Shown one piece after another: positions 26,262 through 34,945 of a DNA stretch of 64,000 nt. Position 1 is the stretch's first letter. Each line of letters starts with the position of its first letter. Source of the DNA: RGIG990 sp045589455 (GTDB lineage: Bacteria; Verrucomicrobiota; Kiritimatiellia; RFP12; UBA3636); contig JAZNPC010000066.1 in NCBI GenBank assembly GCA_045589455.1, forward strand, positions 166,240 to 230,239, in the 5' to 3' direction. The notes beneath the pieces are model-generated. The model was not told the origin of the DNA and did no database searches. It saw only the letters and a program-made list of their open reading frames with translations. Position numbers and translations under genes: made by a program.

Positions 26262-26369
26262 ATGAGTCGTTTTGATTTATATGAAACAATGAAGGATTAT
26301 GTTGCTACTGGATTTATTGATTCAGTGAAGAATAATAATCAGGAAGAGATTGAAAAATTAATGAAATAA
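26262..26369 (+). CDS. Possible 35-residue small ORF or gene remnant
   Basis: An ATG at 26262 opens a 35-codon frame encoding an acidic, helical peptide (MSRFDLYETMKDYV...). There is no ribosome-binding site of note, and the frame is open for about 19 codons upstream without an ATG, so it may be the tail of a decayed gene. It follows a terminator and precedes the metal ATPase by 50 bases. Evidence for expression is weak. Confidence 0.2.
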   Translation: MSRFDLYETMKDYVATGFIDSVKNNNQEEIEKLMK

Positions 26370-26419
26370 TAAGCCAAAATATTAAGTAAAGTTGGTTTTT
26401 AATTAGTTTTTGTTTAATT

Positions 26420-28279
26420 ATGAAAATTTTTGTGAGAATAATGGGCGTATTGGCTACAAAGCAATCCAAGCTCGTGGGTGGACTTGGCTTACTCTGTAGC
26501 TTTGTGTTTATTAAATTACTAAAGTATGAGCTATGTTTTGATCCTGCATGGATTACAATAGTATGCTGCGGTATACCTATTTTGTATGGGTCCTTGCGTA
26601 GACTTATTGTGATGAAGCAAATTAAGGCAGGGTTGCTAATTTCCATTGCCATGATTGCTTCCATTATCCGAGGACATTTGTTTGCTGCTGGTGAGGTTGT
26701 TTTCCTAATGGCAATGGGCGGTTTGTTAGAGGATTTTACAATTGCTCGTACACAAAAAGGTCTTTCAAATTTAATCAAATTAGTGCCAACAGTGGCACGT
26801 CGCCTCATTAATGGATTAGAGGAGGAATGCCCTGTTGAAGCATTGCAGATAGGTGATGTTTTACGTGTATTACCAGGAGAAGCATTCCCGGCTGATGGTG
26901 TCGTTTGTAGTGGAAGCACAACAGTAAATCAAGCAATTATGACAGGAGAAAGCTTACCTGTAGATAAAAACGTAGGCGATGCAGTCTTTTGTGGTACAAT
27001 CAATTGCTATGGTGCTGTTGATATTGAAGTAAGCAAGGAGCCAAAGGATAGCTCTTTACAAAAGCTAATTCAGCTTGTCCGTCAAGCAGAAAGCAAGAAG
27101 GCTCCAATGCAAGGGCTAGCAGATAAATGGGCTTCATGGCTTGTGCCTGCTGCTTTGTTGCTAGCTGTAATTGTTGGTGTTGTAACAAAGGATTTAGATA
27201 AAACAGTAACTATTCTAGTTGTATTTTGTCCTTGTTCATTGGCGCTTGCAACACCAATATCAATTGTTGCTGCAATTGGTCAAGGTACACGTAAGGGTGT
27301 GCTAATAAAGTCTGGCGAAGCACTTGAAGCAATGGCTCATGTGGATATTGTTGCTTTTGATAAGACAGGAACTCTAACTAATGGCTCATTAGTTGTAAGT
27401 GATATTTACCCAGCATCAAGTAATTCTGAAGAAGTGCTCGTTGGCCTAGCTTCTGCAGTAGAAGCATATTCTGAGCATCCAATTGCCAAAGCAATTTGTG
27501 CTAAAGGCAAGGAATTTACTACTCAGTCATATTCTATAGAGAATTTCAAGATGACACCAGGTGGCGGAGTAGAGGCTCTTGTTGATGGAAGCATTGTACG
27601 CTGTGGCACAGCCAAATTTGTTTTAGACGATAAGACTCTACCACAAGATGTTGCAGAAAAGCTTGATGGCTTTAGCGAGCAAGGTAAAGCAACATTGGTG
27701 GTTGTACGAGCTAGTGAGGTAATTGGTGTTATCGCTTTATCAGATACTATTCGAGAGGAGTCTGCAGAGAGTATTTCTGCTTTAGCAAGCATGGGCATGA
27801 GACCGGTTCTTCTAACAGGTGACAATGCGAAAGCAGCACAATTTGTTGCAAATACCCTTGGTCTAGCAGAGGTGCATGCACAGCAGCTGCCAGAGGGTAA
27901 AGTACAGCGAATTCTAGATTTTCAAGCAGAGAAGCATGTTGTTGCAATGGTTGGAGATGGAGTTAATGATGCTCCATCAATTAAAGCAGCAAATGTAGGT
28001 GTGGCTATGGGTTCGTTTGGTAGTGATATTGCTATTGATGCTGCTGATGTTGCATTAATGGGAGATAAGCTATCGCTTGTTGTATATCTACGTAGACTTG
28101 CTATTGCAACAATTCGTACAATTCGTACAAATATCATTATCTCAATGACAGTTAACGTTATTGCCATTGTTTGTAGCATCTATGGATTATTGAATCCTGT
28201 TACTGGCGCATTAGTGCATAATGTTAGCTCACTACTAGTAGTGATTAATGCAGCGCTTCTATATGACCGTGAAGCATAA
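26420..28279 (+). CDS. Heavy-metal-translocating P1B-type ATPase lacking an N-terminal metal-binding domain
   Basis: 619 residues, short for the family because no HMA domain precedes the first membrane segments. All catalytic motifs are present: TGES (175-178), the intramembrane CPC (270-272), DKTGTLT with phosphorylated Asp314, HP (353-354) and GDGVND (512-517). The last transmembrane segment carries HNVSS (600-604). CPC with a C-terminal HN-x-SS pattern is seen in transporters of the CtpC type (Mn/Zn or related) rather than in typical CopA (MSxSS) or ZntA (DxG). The ion is therefore uncertain; metal export is the likely role. No metal-responsive regulator is adjacent. Confidence 0.92.
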   Translation: MKIFVRIMGVLATKQSKLVGGLGLLCSFVFIKLLKYELCFDPAWITIVCCGIPILYGSLRRLIVMKQIKAGLLISIAMIASIIRGHLFAAGEVVFLMAMGGLLEDFTIARTQKGLSNLIKLVPTVARRLINGLEEECPVEALQIGDVLRVLPGEAFPADGVVCSGSTTVNQAIMTGESLPVDKNVGDAVFCGTINCYGAVDIEVSKEPKDSSLQKLIQLVRQAESKKAPMQGLADKWASWLVPAALLLAVIVGVVTKDLDKTVTILVVFCPCSLALATPISIVAAIGQGTRKGVLIKSGEALEAMAHVDIVAFDKTGTLTNGSLVVSDIYPASSNSEEVLVGLASAVEAYSEHPIAKAICAKGKEFTTQSYSIENFKMTPGGGVEALVDGSIVRCGTAKFVLDDKTLPQDVAEKLDGFSEQGKATLVVVRASEVIGVIALSDTIREESAESISALASMGMRPVLLTGDNAKAAQFVANTLGLAEVHAQQLPEGKVQRILDFQAEKHVVAMVGDGVNDAPSIKAANVGVAMGSFGSDIAIDAADVALMGDKLSLVVYLRRLAIATIRTIRTNIIISMTVNVIAIVCSIYGLLNPVTGALVHNVSSLLVVINAALLYDREA

Positions 28280-28397
28280 GTATGCATAATGGCTAGGAGT
28301 GCAATGTTGGATTACCAGGTTTTGGGCCGGATGCTGTGCCTTGTGTGACACATGATTCACACACTGTCGCTTGTAGTGGTTTTTATATTTTGTTGCT

Positions 28398-28427
28398 TTG
28401 ACTTTTATTTTGTAAATATGGTACAAT
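28398..28427 (+). promoter_or_regulatory. Predicted promoter of a structured RNA
   Basis: TTGACT (28398-28403) and TACAAT (28422-28427) are separated by 18 bases, directing transcription from about 28434 into a region without a gene. A promoter with the same spacing and the same GGTACAATA core precedes the gene at 61866. Confidence 0.6.
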
Positions 28428-28433
28428 AGCCGT

Positions 28434-28663
28434 TCAAAGATAACTTAAACTTGGCACCTTTTGGGTGCTAAAAGACTTGTTGCTTTCTGTCCCCGCACGC
28501 GGACTGTCCCGTTATTCTAACCTACGATTTTTTAAGGGATCTTGAAAACAGAGCCGACCACATGCCTTCTTTGTGTTGGACTTGGAACGTTTTGGATATG
28601 GAGCCCACCTTCATTTATGAGGGTTCGAAAAACTTGGACAATACGGCGGGGACGGTTTTTTTT
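28434..28663 (+). ncRNA. Structured non-coding RNA, possibly 6S RNA
   Basis: The interval runs from a good promoter to an 8-T run. A 10-base arm CTGTCCCCGC (28487-28496) pairs with GCGGGGACGG (28646-28655) just before the T-run. A second helix, about ACTGTCC with GGACAAT, continues the rod after an internal loop. Inside, GAGCCC/GGGTTC closes a hairpin on the 3' side and a CCACA/TGTG-type hairpin lies near 28555-28580. A rod with a central bubble, a 3'-side hairpin and a terminator-like closing stem fits the general architecture of 6S RNA, and the length from the first arm (about 180 bases) agrees. There is no conserved sequence I can rely on. A 60-codon open frame here lacks a start signal and is ignored. 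The preceding 28280-28397 shows nothing else. Confidence 0.45.
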
Positions 28664-28743
28664 GGTGCTGACTCAAAAAAATATATGCGCTATAATTAAC
28701 ATAATCACTAAATATGTGGGATAACCTAGTTATAACCCAGTGC

Positions 28744-30090
28744 CTATCGAATTACTATTATTGTTCCAACTTCGTTAAGCACAGAAAGCCAGCTTGTTAC
28801 AGGAATATCATATTTAAGAGATGTAGTAGAAATTAAACCAATTACTCTGCTTTCATCTGATTTAGGGAAGTAGTAGGTATCAGTCTTTTCTGCGTCCGGT
28901 ACATCCTTAAGTGGTGTAAAGACAATGTCATTAACAGCATTTGTCCATGAATTTATATGTTTTTCTGTTATCACAAAAGATAATCTATTTTTAAAGTTAT
29001 TAGATGATGGCCAAAAGATTTCTGTGGTATCGTAGGATGGTTTTGCTCCTAAAAAGACAATTTCGCACTTGCCTAACTTTGAAATAGAATTTCTAGTTAG
29101 AGAGGAAAGTGTTTCTGGTAAAATTAATCTTTCAAGAGCAGGCATTTGACAGAAAACTTCACCAGGTATGCTTGTAAATGTTGATTTGCTAAAATCTAAT
29201 ACCCCTTTGAGGGATTTTGCTTGGTTAAATAATCCACTTGGGATTGTTGGTATTGAATATTTTGTGGTTCCGAGATTTTCAATTTTTGCCGCACCAAAGG
29301 CATAGCTACCAATATTAGTAACAACAGGTCCTAAGGTTATATTAGTTGCACTAGAATTATAAAATGCAGATTTACCAATGCTTGAACACATAGGTAAATA
29401 TAATTCTTTAATTTGTGATGAATGAAAGCATTCGCCTGGAATTGATTCAACCTTTGGGAAGGAAAAGCGAGCAACCTGAAGCTTTTTGCAATTTTTAAAA
29501 GGAGCACCTTCTATATGTGTAACCTCGGGGAATTCAGTAGGTGAAAACGATTGGAGCTGTACGCAATCAGAAAAAGAGGTACCGCTAATGCTTGTAATAT
29601 CCTTACTTAATACAACTGATGTTAAATTTGAGCATCCATAAAATGACCAAACAGGTATTTTGCCGTATATGTTTGGAAAAGAAACCGAGGTGATTTTTGT
29701 CATAGCAAAAGGGTCATTTGAAAGTAATTCTATAGGAGAATCAGAGGCGAGATCGCCACTTAAAGACGATTCTCTAAAGGCTCTCCGTGATACTTGAATT
29801 GGCTCACTTGGAAAAACAACGGTAGTAATAGTTTGATTTCCATACAACAGGCTATCCCCAAGTATCAGACCAGAAGTATCAGTATCTTTACAAATATTGG
29901 ATAAATCTAAAACATCGGCACCAGATTTGTAGTTTGTGAGTTTAATTTTCTCATCTGTTATTTCATACACAAATGACCAATTTCCATCAGAAACCTCTTT
30001 GTCATTTATTACCCACTCTGCCTTAGCGATTAATCCAAATCCCACTAAGATTAAAAGAGATCCCAATTTTTTTAATGATAAAATATTCAT
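28744..30090 (-). CDS. Secreted BspA-like leucine-rich-repeat protein
   Basis: 448 residues with an N-terminal signal peptide ending near AKA (residue 24). The body has about ten degenerate LRR_5 units (for example WSFYGCSNLTSVVLSKDITSI and SIGKSAFYNSSATNITLG), far more diverged than in the giant protein at 15941. The final residues are TIIVIR, almost identical to the end of the next secreted protein, which has a different fold. It is probably surface-exposed and involved in adhesion. It is divergently oriented to the following gene, with separate promoters in the 233-bp gap. Confidence 0.85.
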   Translation of the reverse strand: MNILSLKKLGSLLILVGFGLIAKAEWVINDKEVSDGNWSFVYEITDEKIKLTNYKSGADVLDLSNICKDTDTSGLILGDSLLYGNQTITTVVFPSEPIQVSRRAFRESSLSGDLASDSPIELLSNDPFAMTKITSVSFPNIYGKIPVWSFYGCSNLTSVVLSKDITSISGTSFSDCVQLQSFSPTEFPEVTHIEGAPFKNCKKLQVARFSFPKVESIPGECFHSSQIKELYLPMCSSIGKSAFYNSSATNITLGPVVTNIGSYAFGAAKIENLGTTKYSIPTIPSGLFNQAKSLKGVLDFSKSTFTSIPGEVFCQMPALERLILPETLSSLTRNSISKLGKCEIVFLGAKPSYDTTEIFWPSSNNFKNRLSFVITEKHINSWTNAVNDIVFTPLKDVPDAEKTDTYYFPKSDESRVIGLISTTSLKYDIPVTSWLSVLNEVGTIIVIR

Positions 30091-30149
30091 TTTCTATCCC
30101 TAACATTTTAAATAAAATAGGCATAAAGATTTGCCTAACTTGTAGCTAT

Positions 30150-30178
30150 ATTCTAATATAGGTATAATGGATTTTCAA
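30150..30178 (-). promoter_or_regulatory. Predicted promoter of the BspA-like gene
   Basis: On the minus strand TTGAAA (30173-30178) and TAGAAT (30150-30155) are 17 bases apart, 60 bases before the ATG. Confidence 0.45.
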
Positions 30179-30239
30179 GAAAAATAAATTTTACGAAAAA
30201 TTTCGCTTCACCTTTTTTTAGTAAAATTTTGTCAAACAA

Positions 30240-30268
30240 TTGTCAAGTAATTAATTTTTTGATAAAAT
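30240..30268 (+). promoter_or_regulatory. Predicted promoter of the LamG/beta-helix protein gene
   Basis: TTGTCA (30240-30245) and TAAAAT (30263-30268) with a 17-base spacer lie 56 bases before the ATG. The TTGTCAA-x-TAATT wording is shared with the promoter at 45322. Confidence 0.55.
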
Positions 30269-30323
30269 CAAGTATGTAAAGCGTAATTTTCACGATTGTA
30301 AGTTTTTATAGAAGGTTATTTTT

Positions 30324-33056
30324 ATGAATATTAAAACTTTATTTGTTTTGTCAAGTCTGATAGGTGCGTCATTGTCGTTAAACGCAGAATTTGCCGCTTC
30401 TCTACAATTGAAGACTTCTGGCTACACTGGAGAAGAGACTCTACAGAGTTTTCCTCTGCTTGTACGCCTTTCTTCTGAGAAAATTGATGGCTTTGACTAT
30501 AGTTTTTTTCAGGCGGATGGCAAGGATATGCAGTTTACAAATGAGGATGGCTCTGTCATATATAAGCATGAGATAGATACTTGGAATGTTAATGGTGAGT
30601 CTCTTGTTTGGGTGTTGGTTCCTGAACTAACAAAGGATACAACTATTTGTATGAATTTTGGTGATGAGTCAATTACAGAAGCTCCAAGCTATTCCTTAGA
30701 TGGCTCTCTTTGGAGGGATGCTGGCTACACTGCAGTTTGGCATTTGGGTGAGCCAGACCCGGATTCAGAAACAGACGGTGGTACTTCCTATGATGCCACA
30801 AAAAATAATTTAAATGCCAAAAACTCTCTTGTGTCATCTCCTGTTCAAGATGGTGCTCTTGGCGTTGCCCGAAATATCGGTTCTGCAAATAATGTTGCAG
30901 GAGGAGGTGGCTTGATTGTTGAAAATTGGTCAACTGTAGCTTTTACAAATACATTTACCGTTTCCACATGGGTGCGCCATCAGGTTGATTCTGTACGCTA
31001 TGATACACTTTTCTCCACAAAACCTTCAACTACAGATGATGTTAATGGTTGGGGTGTAGGAACAAGCATCTCTTCGTATTTTACTCTCTATACCTTTGGA
31101 ATGGGTAAATCTCATATTGATTTTGTAACACCAGGAAGTGCGTCTGGAGGAGGATGGCAAAAGCTTGATATAATCTATGATGGATCAAATCGTTCTTTTT
31201 ATACAAATGGTGTGTTCTCTAAATCAGTAATAAATGCCTCAAGGGCAACAGAAAACACAGAAACAAAAGTGCTTGCTATTGGCTCAAATACAAATAATGG
31301 ACAAATTTGGAAGGGCGATATAGACGAAACTCGCTTTGCTTATGGCGTTATTCGTTCAGCAGATTGGATTAGTGCAGAATATTCTTCGCAGTTCTCTGAT
31401 GATTTTATTTCCTATGGCAGTATTGAGTTTGGTCAGGGTTCGCTTTCTATTTCTGGTGATATTGGAAATTATGGAAATCCAACTCCAAATTATGGAATTA
31501 TGTCTAGCTTGTCTTCAGGAGATACCTTTACAGCTTCTTTAGATGAGATTATTGTTATAGAGGAAGAAAAGGAGCGCTACGTCAATTTGGGCTATTCACA
31601 TTATACTATTCTTGACTTTGATACAGGAGAGAAAGAGCTTGTTCAGAGTGGAGAAGAGAACTCCTTTGAATATGTTCACCAAAATATTGATGAGTTGGTT
31701 TGGCATTTGCGTAAGGAGTATTTTGTTACTATAAATGTTGTTGGGGATAATGGAACTGCCTCATTTGATGAAGGTTGGTGTGCGGATGGCTCAACCTTGA
31801 CATTTACAGTCAATCCAGTTGAGGGATATGAATGCTCTAGCTTGCTCGGTATTGATGAGCAGAGCTATGAGATTTCTGGTAATACGGTTTCTGTTCAAGT
31901 TGCTTCTGCAATGGATTTAGAGATTATGTTTGTTCCAGTTGGTGCAAACGTATTTGTGCGATATGTGTCTACTCAAGGCTCTGATGAAAATGATGGTTTT
32001 ACACAAGAGACAGCCAAGGGAACAATCAAATCTGCAATAGAATCTATTGATATACTTTCAGCAAAAGGCACTGTTTTTGTCGCACCAGGTAGATATGAGC
32101 AGGCTGAGACAATAACAATATCAAATGCTATCGATGTTGTTGGCATTACTGGAAAGCCAGAGGATGTTGTTTTGGCAAACACTGCATCTGGTCAAAAAAT
32201 ATTTATTCTAAATAATTCTGAGGCAATGGTTGCAAACTTGGTTGCTGAAGGTGGTTCGAGAACATATGCATATAATTCTAATTTTGGTGGTAATATTAGA
32301 ATCGATACAGCGGGTGGTGTTGTTTCAAATTGCGTTATTCGTAATGCTTCATGTACTTCTCGATATCCTCGTGGAATTGGCATATATTTAGATAGTGAAG
32401 CAGCTTTAGTTACACAATGCGTGATTACAAATAACTATATTTCTGGTCGATATGACAGTGAGCGTTATGGTATTGGTGTCCACATTAAGAATGGAACAAT
32501 AGAAAACTCTCTTGTTGCGGATAATTATTCTAACAATATAATAGAAAGTGAAAGCTTAAGAGAAAATATTTCTACTGGCGGTATATATATAGAAAATGGT
32601 GCAGTAATAAATTGCACAGTTGTTAGAAATAAAGGACACCAGAATGGTGGTATTTATGCAACAGCAAATGCATTCATTGTAAATACAATTGCTGTTGGCA
32701 ATGAGCTAACAGGTCCTACAGATGTAGTGACACAGGCATATGATTTTGGAGGTAAGCTAGAGAACGCAACTAATTGTGTGGCTCAAGTATTAACACGAGT
32801 CGAAGAAGGGGCTGAGGCTGTTGTATTCCCAGACACAAATTCATGCCTTGTATCAGATGCTTCCTCTTTGTTTAGGGATTATGCAGCAGGAGATTTCTTC
32901 CCTAAGGATAAATCGATATTGATAAATAAAGGAACAAACCTTGTAAAGCCAAGCTCAGAGGTTGACTTAAAAGGTAAGGCTCGTATCAGCTATAGTATCA
33001 TTGATATTGGTGCTTATGAGTATTCGGAGAACCAAACTATTATCATTATTCGATAA
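30324..33056 (+). CDS. Secreted multidomain protein: DUF2341, LamG-like lectin and parallel beta-helix
   Basis: 910 residues. A signal peptide ends near LNA (21). About 25-125 is a DUF2341-type domain (FPLLVRLSSEKIDGFDY, EIDTWN, WVLVP). About 130-350 is a concanavalin-A/LamG-like domain (TAVWHLGE, FTVSTWV, DETRFAYGVIRSADWISAEY). About 470-540 is a GTASFDEGW-type bacterial repeat. From about 545 on there is a right-handed beta-helix of the DUF1565 kind (YVSTQGSDENDGFT, GTVFVAPGRYEQAETITI), ending in IGAYEYSENQTIIIIR. Such proteins bind or cleave polysaccharides at the cell surface. No catalytic residues of a known lyase are evident. The short TIIIIR tail recurs on the neighbouring LRR protein. 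Confidence 0.88.
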   Translation: MNIKTLFVLSSLIGASLSLNAEFAASLQLKTSGYTGEETLQSFPLLVRLSSEKIDGFDYSFFQADGKDMQFTNEDGSVIYKHEIDTWNVNGESLVWVLVPELTKDTTICMNFGDESITEAPSYSLDGSLWRDAGYTAVWHLGEPDPDSETDGGTSYDATKNNLNAKNSLVSSPVQDGALGVARNIGSANNVAGGGGLIVENWSTVAFTNTFTVSTWVRHQVDSVRYDTLFSTKPSTTDDVNGWGVGTSISSYFTLYTFGMGKSHIDFVTPGSASGGGWQKLDIIYDGSNRSFYTNGVFSKSVINASRATENTETKVLAIGSNTNNGQIWKGDIDETRFAYGVIRSADWISAEYSSQFSDDFISYGSIEFGQGSLSISGDIGNYGNPTPNYGIMSSLSSGDTFTASLDEIIVIEEEKERYVNLGYSHYTILDFDTGEKELVQSGEENSFEYVHQNIDELVWHLRKEYFVTINVVGDNGTASFDEGWCADGSTLTFTVNPVEGYECSSLLGIDEQSYEISGNTVSVQVASAMDLEIMFVPVGANVFVRYVSTQGSDENDGFTQETAKGTIKSAIESIDILSAKGTVFVAPGRYEQAETITISNAIDVVGITGKPEDVVLANTASGQKIFILNNSEAMVANLVAEGGSRTYAYNSNFGGNIRIDTAGGVVSNCVIRNASCTSRYPRGIGIYLDSEAALVTQCVITNNYISGRYDSERYGIGVHIKNGTIENSLVADNYSNNIIESESLRENISTGGIYIENGAVINCTVVRNKGHQNGGIYATANAFIVNTIAVGNELTGPTDVVTQAYDFGGKLENATNCVAQVLTRVEEGAEAVVFPDTNSCLVSDASSLFRDYAAGDFFPKDKSILINKGTNLVKPSSEVDLKGKARISYSIIDIGAYEYSENQTIIIIR

Positions 33057-33075
33057 TAAACAAAAAGGTTTTTTT

Positions 33076-34491
33076 ATGAAAATAGCACTATTTTCCGTGG
33101 GACATCATCCATACTGGGCACAATTTCCTGGTCTTTTGGAGCTTCTTAATGAAAAAACAACTGCATTAGAGCAAGAGCTGAAAAAACGCAACGCAGAGGT
33201 TGGGTGCTTTGGCTTAGTAGATAGTGCCGAGCTCGCAGCTGAGACTGCCGATAAAATTGCTGCATGGATGCCAGATATAGTTATGGTGCACATGGCAACC
33301 TATGCTTCTTCTGCAACCTTTGCTGCAATTGTGCAAACAGTGCATTGTCCATTTGTGCTTGTTGCTTTGCAGCCTGATGAAAGGCTAGACCCTGCCACAG
33401 CCACAACCTTCCGTCAGCTCTATAATGATGACATTTGCTCTGTGCCTGAATTTACTGGTGTAGCCGAGAGGCTTGGTCATCCAGTTGCTGGTGTGATTGT
33501 GGGTCGCACAGGGGATGACCCACATGTGGCAGCAGAGTTAGACGATTGGTGCCGTGTGGCAGCAGCTCTTGGTGCATTGAAGCATGCACGTATCGGACTA
33601 ATGGGACACGCCATGGAGCATATGTTTGATATGCAGGCAGACCCAACGACTGTTGCGGCTGCATTTGGTGTGCATGTGGCAATGTGTGAGCCACACGAAA
33701 TCCTGCGCGAGCTTCCTGCGGTGACAGAGGAGCAAATTGTTGAGCGTGAAAAACTAATTCTTGAAAGCTTTGATGCACCAGACCCTGGTGTTGATACGAT
33801 TGCGGAGAAGCTCCGTGCTGATGATTTAAGAGCTTCTGCACGTGCTTCATTAGCACTTGAGCGCTTTATCAATGCTCGCGCACTCGATGGCTTAGCATAT
33901 TATTTTGAAGGGGCAGAGGGTAGTGCAGAGCGCGATTTGCCGGGACAGATGATTGTTGGCAATTCTCTCTTGATTGGTCAAGGCTTCCCAATGTGTGGTG
34001 AGTTTGACATTAAGACATGTCTTGCCATGTATATTATGGATCGCATTGGAGCAGGTGGCTCATTTGCAGAAATTCATCCGATAGATTTCTCTCGTGAAAC
34101 AGTGCTTATTGGTCACGATGGTCCACACCATATCAAACTAGCTCAGGGCAAGCCGATAGTGCGTTCCCTAAAGAAATTCCATGGCAAACCAGGGCATGGT
34201 GCAAGTGTGGAGTTCTCCATTAAGCAGGGTCCAATTACAATCCTTTCTATGGGATTAACACGTAAGGGATTCCGCTTTGTTGTCGCAGAAGGGGAGAGTG
34301 TTGTAGGCGATTTGCCAAAGACTGGTAATACAAATACGCATGCTTCCTTTGGCCCTGATATTCGTGGATTCCTGGAGCGTTGGTCAATGGCTTGCCCAAC
34401 ACATCACTTCGCACTTGGAGTAGGTCATACTGCAAAAACCTTGAAGCGTATTGCTGATGCTCTTGGTATTGAGTTTGTTTACGTTTCCTAA
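33076..34491 (+). CDS. L-fucose/L-arabinose isomerase family protein
   Basis: 471 residues from the ATG at 33076, which has AAAAAGG eight bases upstream; the open frame itself extends upstream into the previous gene. The N-terminal domains show the Rossmann-like MVHMATYASSATF and VALQPDERLDPAT segments. The C-terminal barrel shows GEFDIKTCLAMY, FAEIHPIDF, GHDGPHHI, GKPGHGASVEFSIKQGP and a final THHFALGVGH, which supply the Glu/Asp/His ligands for the catalytic manganese in this fold. The enzyme should interconvert an aldose and a ketose, but it is closer to the general family than to AraA or FucI proper. It follows the secreted protein by 19 bases. Confidence 0.85.
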   Translation: MKIALFSVGHHPYWAQFPGLLELLNEKTTALEQELKKRNAEVGCFGLVDSAELAAETADKIAAWMPDIVMVHMATYASSATFAAIVQTVHCPFVLVALQPDERLDPATATTFRQLYNDDICSVPEFTGVAERLGHPVAGVIVGRTGDDPHVAAELDDWCRVAAALGALKHARIGLMGHAMEHMFDMQADPTTVAAAFGVHVAMCEPHEILRELPAVTEEQIVEREKLILESFDAPDPGVDTIAEKLRADDLRASARASLALERFINARALDGLAYYFEGAEGSAERDLPGQMIVGNSLLIGQGFPMCGEFDIKTCLAMYIMDRIGAGGSFAEIHPIDFSRETVLIGHDGPHHIKLAQGKPIVRSLKKFHGKPGHGASVEFSIKQGPITILSMGLTRKGFRFVVAEGESVVGDLPKTGNTNTHASFGPDIRGFLERWSMACPTHHFALGVGHTAKTLKRIADALGIEFVYVS

Positions 34492-34711
34492 TCTTCCCAA
34501 TAGCTGTAGAAGCATAAATTCAATACTAAAATAAACCGATTATTCTTCCGTTGCGAGAGGTGTGCGAGCGATAGCGAGACGCTCCTCTCGTTTATTCCGC
34601 CTTGTATTCAAAACGGGCCTAGCGTGCTTTGCACGCACGCATTGCGTGAAAACTCTAATTCAATAATGACGATTAGACAGTTAGACGATTGAATAGGTAG
34701 TTTAGCGCTTA
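34492..34711. other. Intergenic region upstream of the restriction-modification island
   Basis: No gene is seen. There is a CGAGAGG / CCTCTCG inverted pair around 34555-34600, a gcgtgc/gcacgc hairpin near 34621-34645, and otherwise AT-rich DNA. These may terminate the isomerase transcript, but neither has a T-run. Confidence 0.4.
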
Positions 34712-34811
34712 GGGGACAATGGGGACACAGGGGACCTTGAGGACAAATTTACTTAAGCGCCAGAAAACTTGCTCTCCCGTCGCCAATGTCCCCTATGTCC
34801 TCAATGTCCCC
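34712..34811. repeat. Large inverted repeat of 'ggggacaatgggg' arms
   Basis: A 24-base arm (34712-34735, ggggacaatggggacacagg...) is nearly the reverse complement of 34788-34811 (...tgtcctcaatgtcccc), with about four mismatches and a 52-base centre. The right half with its flank (34748-34830) is related to 37619-37703, between hsdM and hsdS. Confidence 0.75.
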
Positions 34812-34833
34812 ACATAAAATAGAGCAACTTGTG

Positions 34834-34901
34834 TTCAATTTAGTCTTTTTCTTAAAAATGACTAAATTGAACTTGACAATGACCAAATTAAATGATACTT
34901 T
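34834..34901 (+). promoter_or_regulatory. fic promoter with three operator half-sites
   Basis: TTGACA (34873-34878) and TACTTT (34896-34901) with a 17-base spacer form the promoter. Three copies of GACYAAATTRAA surround it: inverted at 34834-34845, direct at 34860-34871 and direct at 34881-34892. The first two form a perfect 12-bp inverted repeat. The last two are direct repeats spaced by 21 bp, two helical turns, on either side of the -35. This strongly suggests a DNA-binding repressor of the fic-hsd operon; the winged-helix C-terminus of the Fic protein is one candidate. Confidence 0.6.
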
Positions 34902-34945
34902 TTATTATAAAAATATGACTTTATATTTAATTTATGAGGTAAAAC

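Noticed and set aside
28340..28390. A fifth palindromic element (acactgtcgcttgtagtgg)
   Set aside because: Only the left half resembles the family; no right arm is found.
28542..28724. A 60-codon open frame
   Set aside because: It lies within the structured RNA, includes its closing stem and T-run, and has no start signal.
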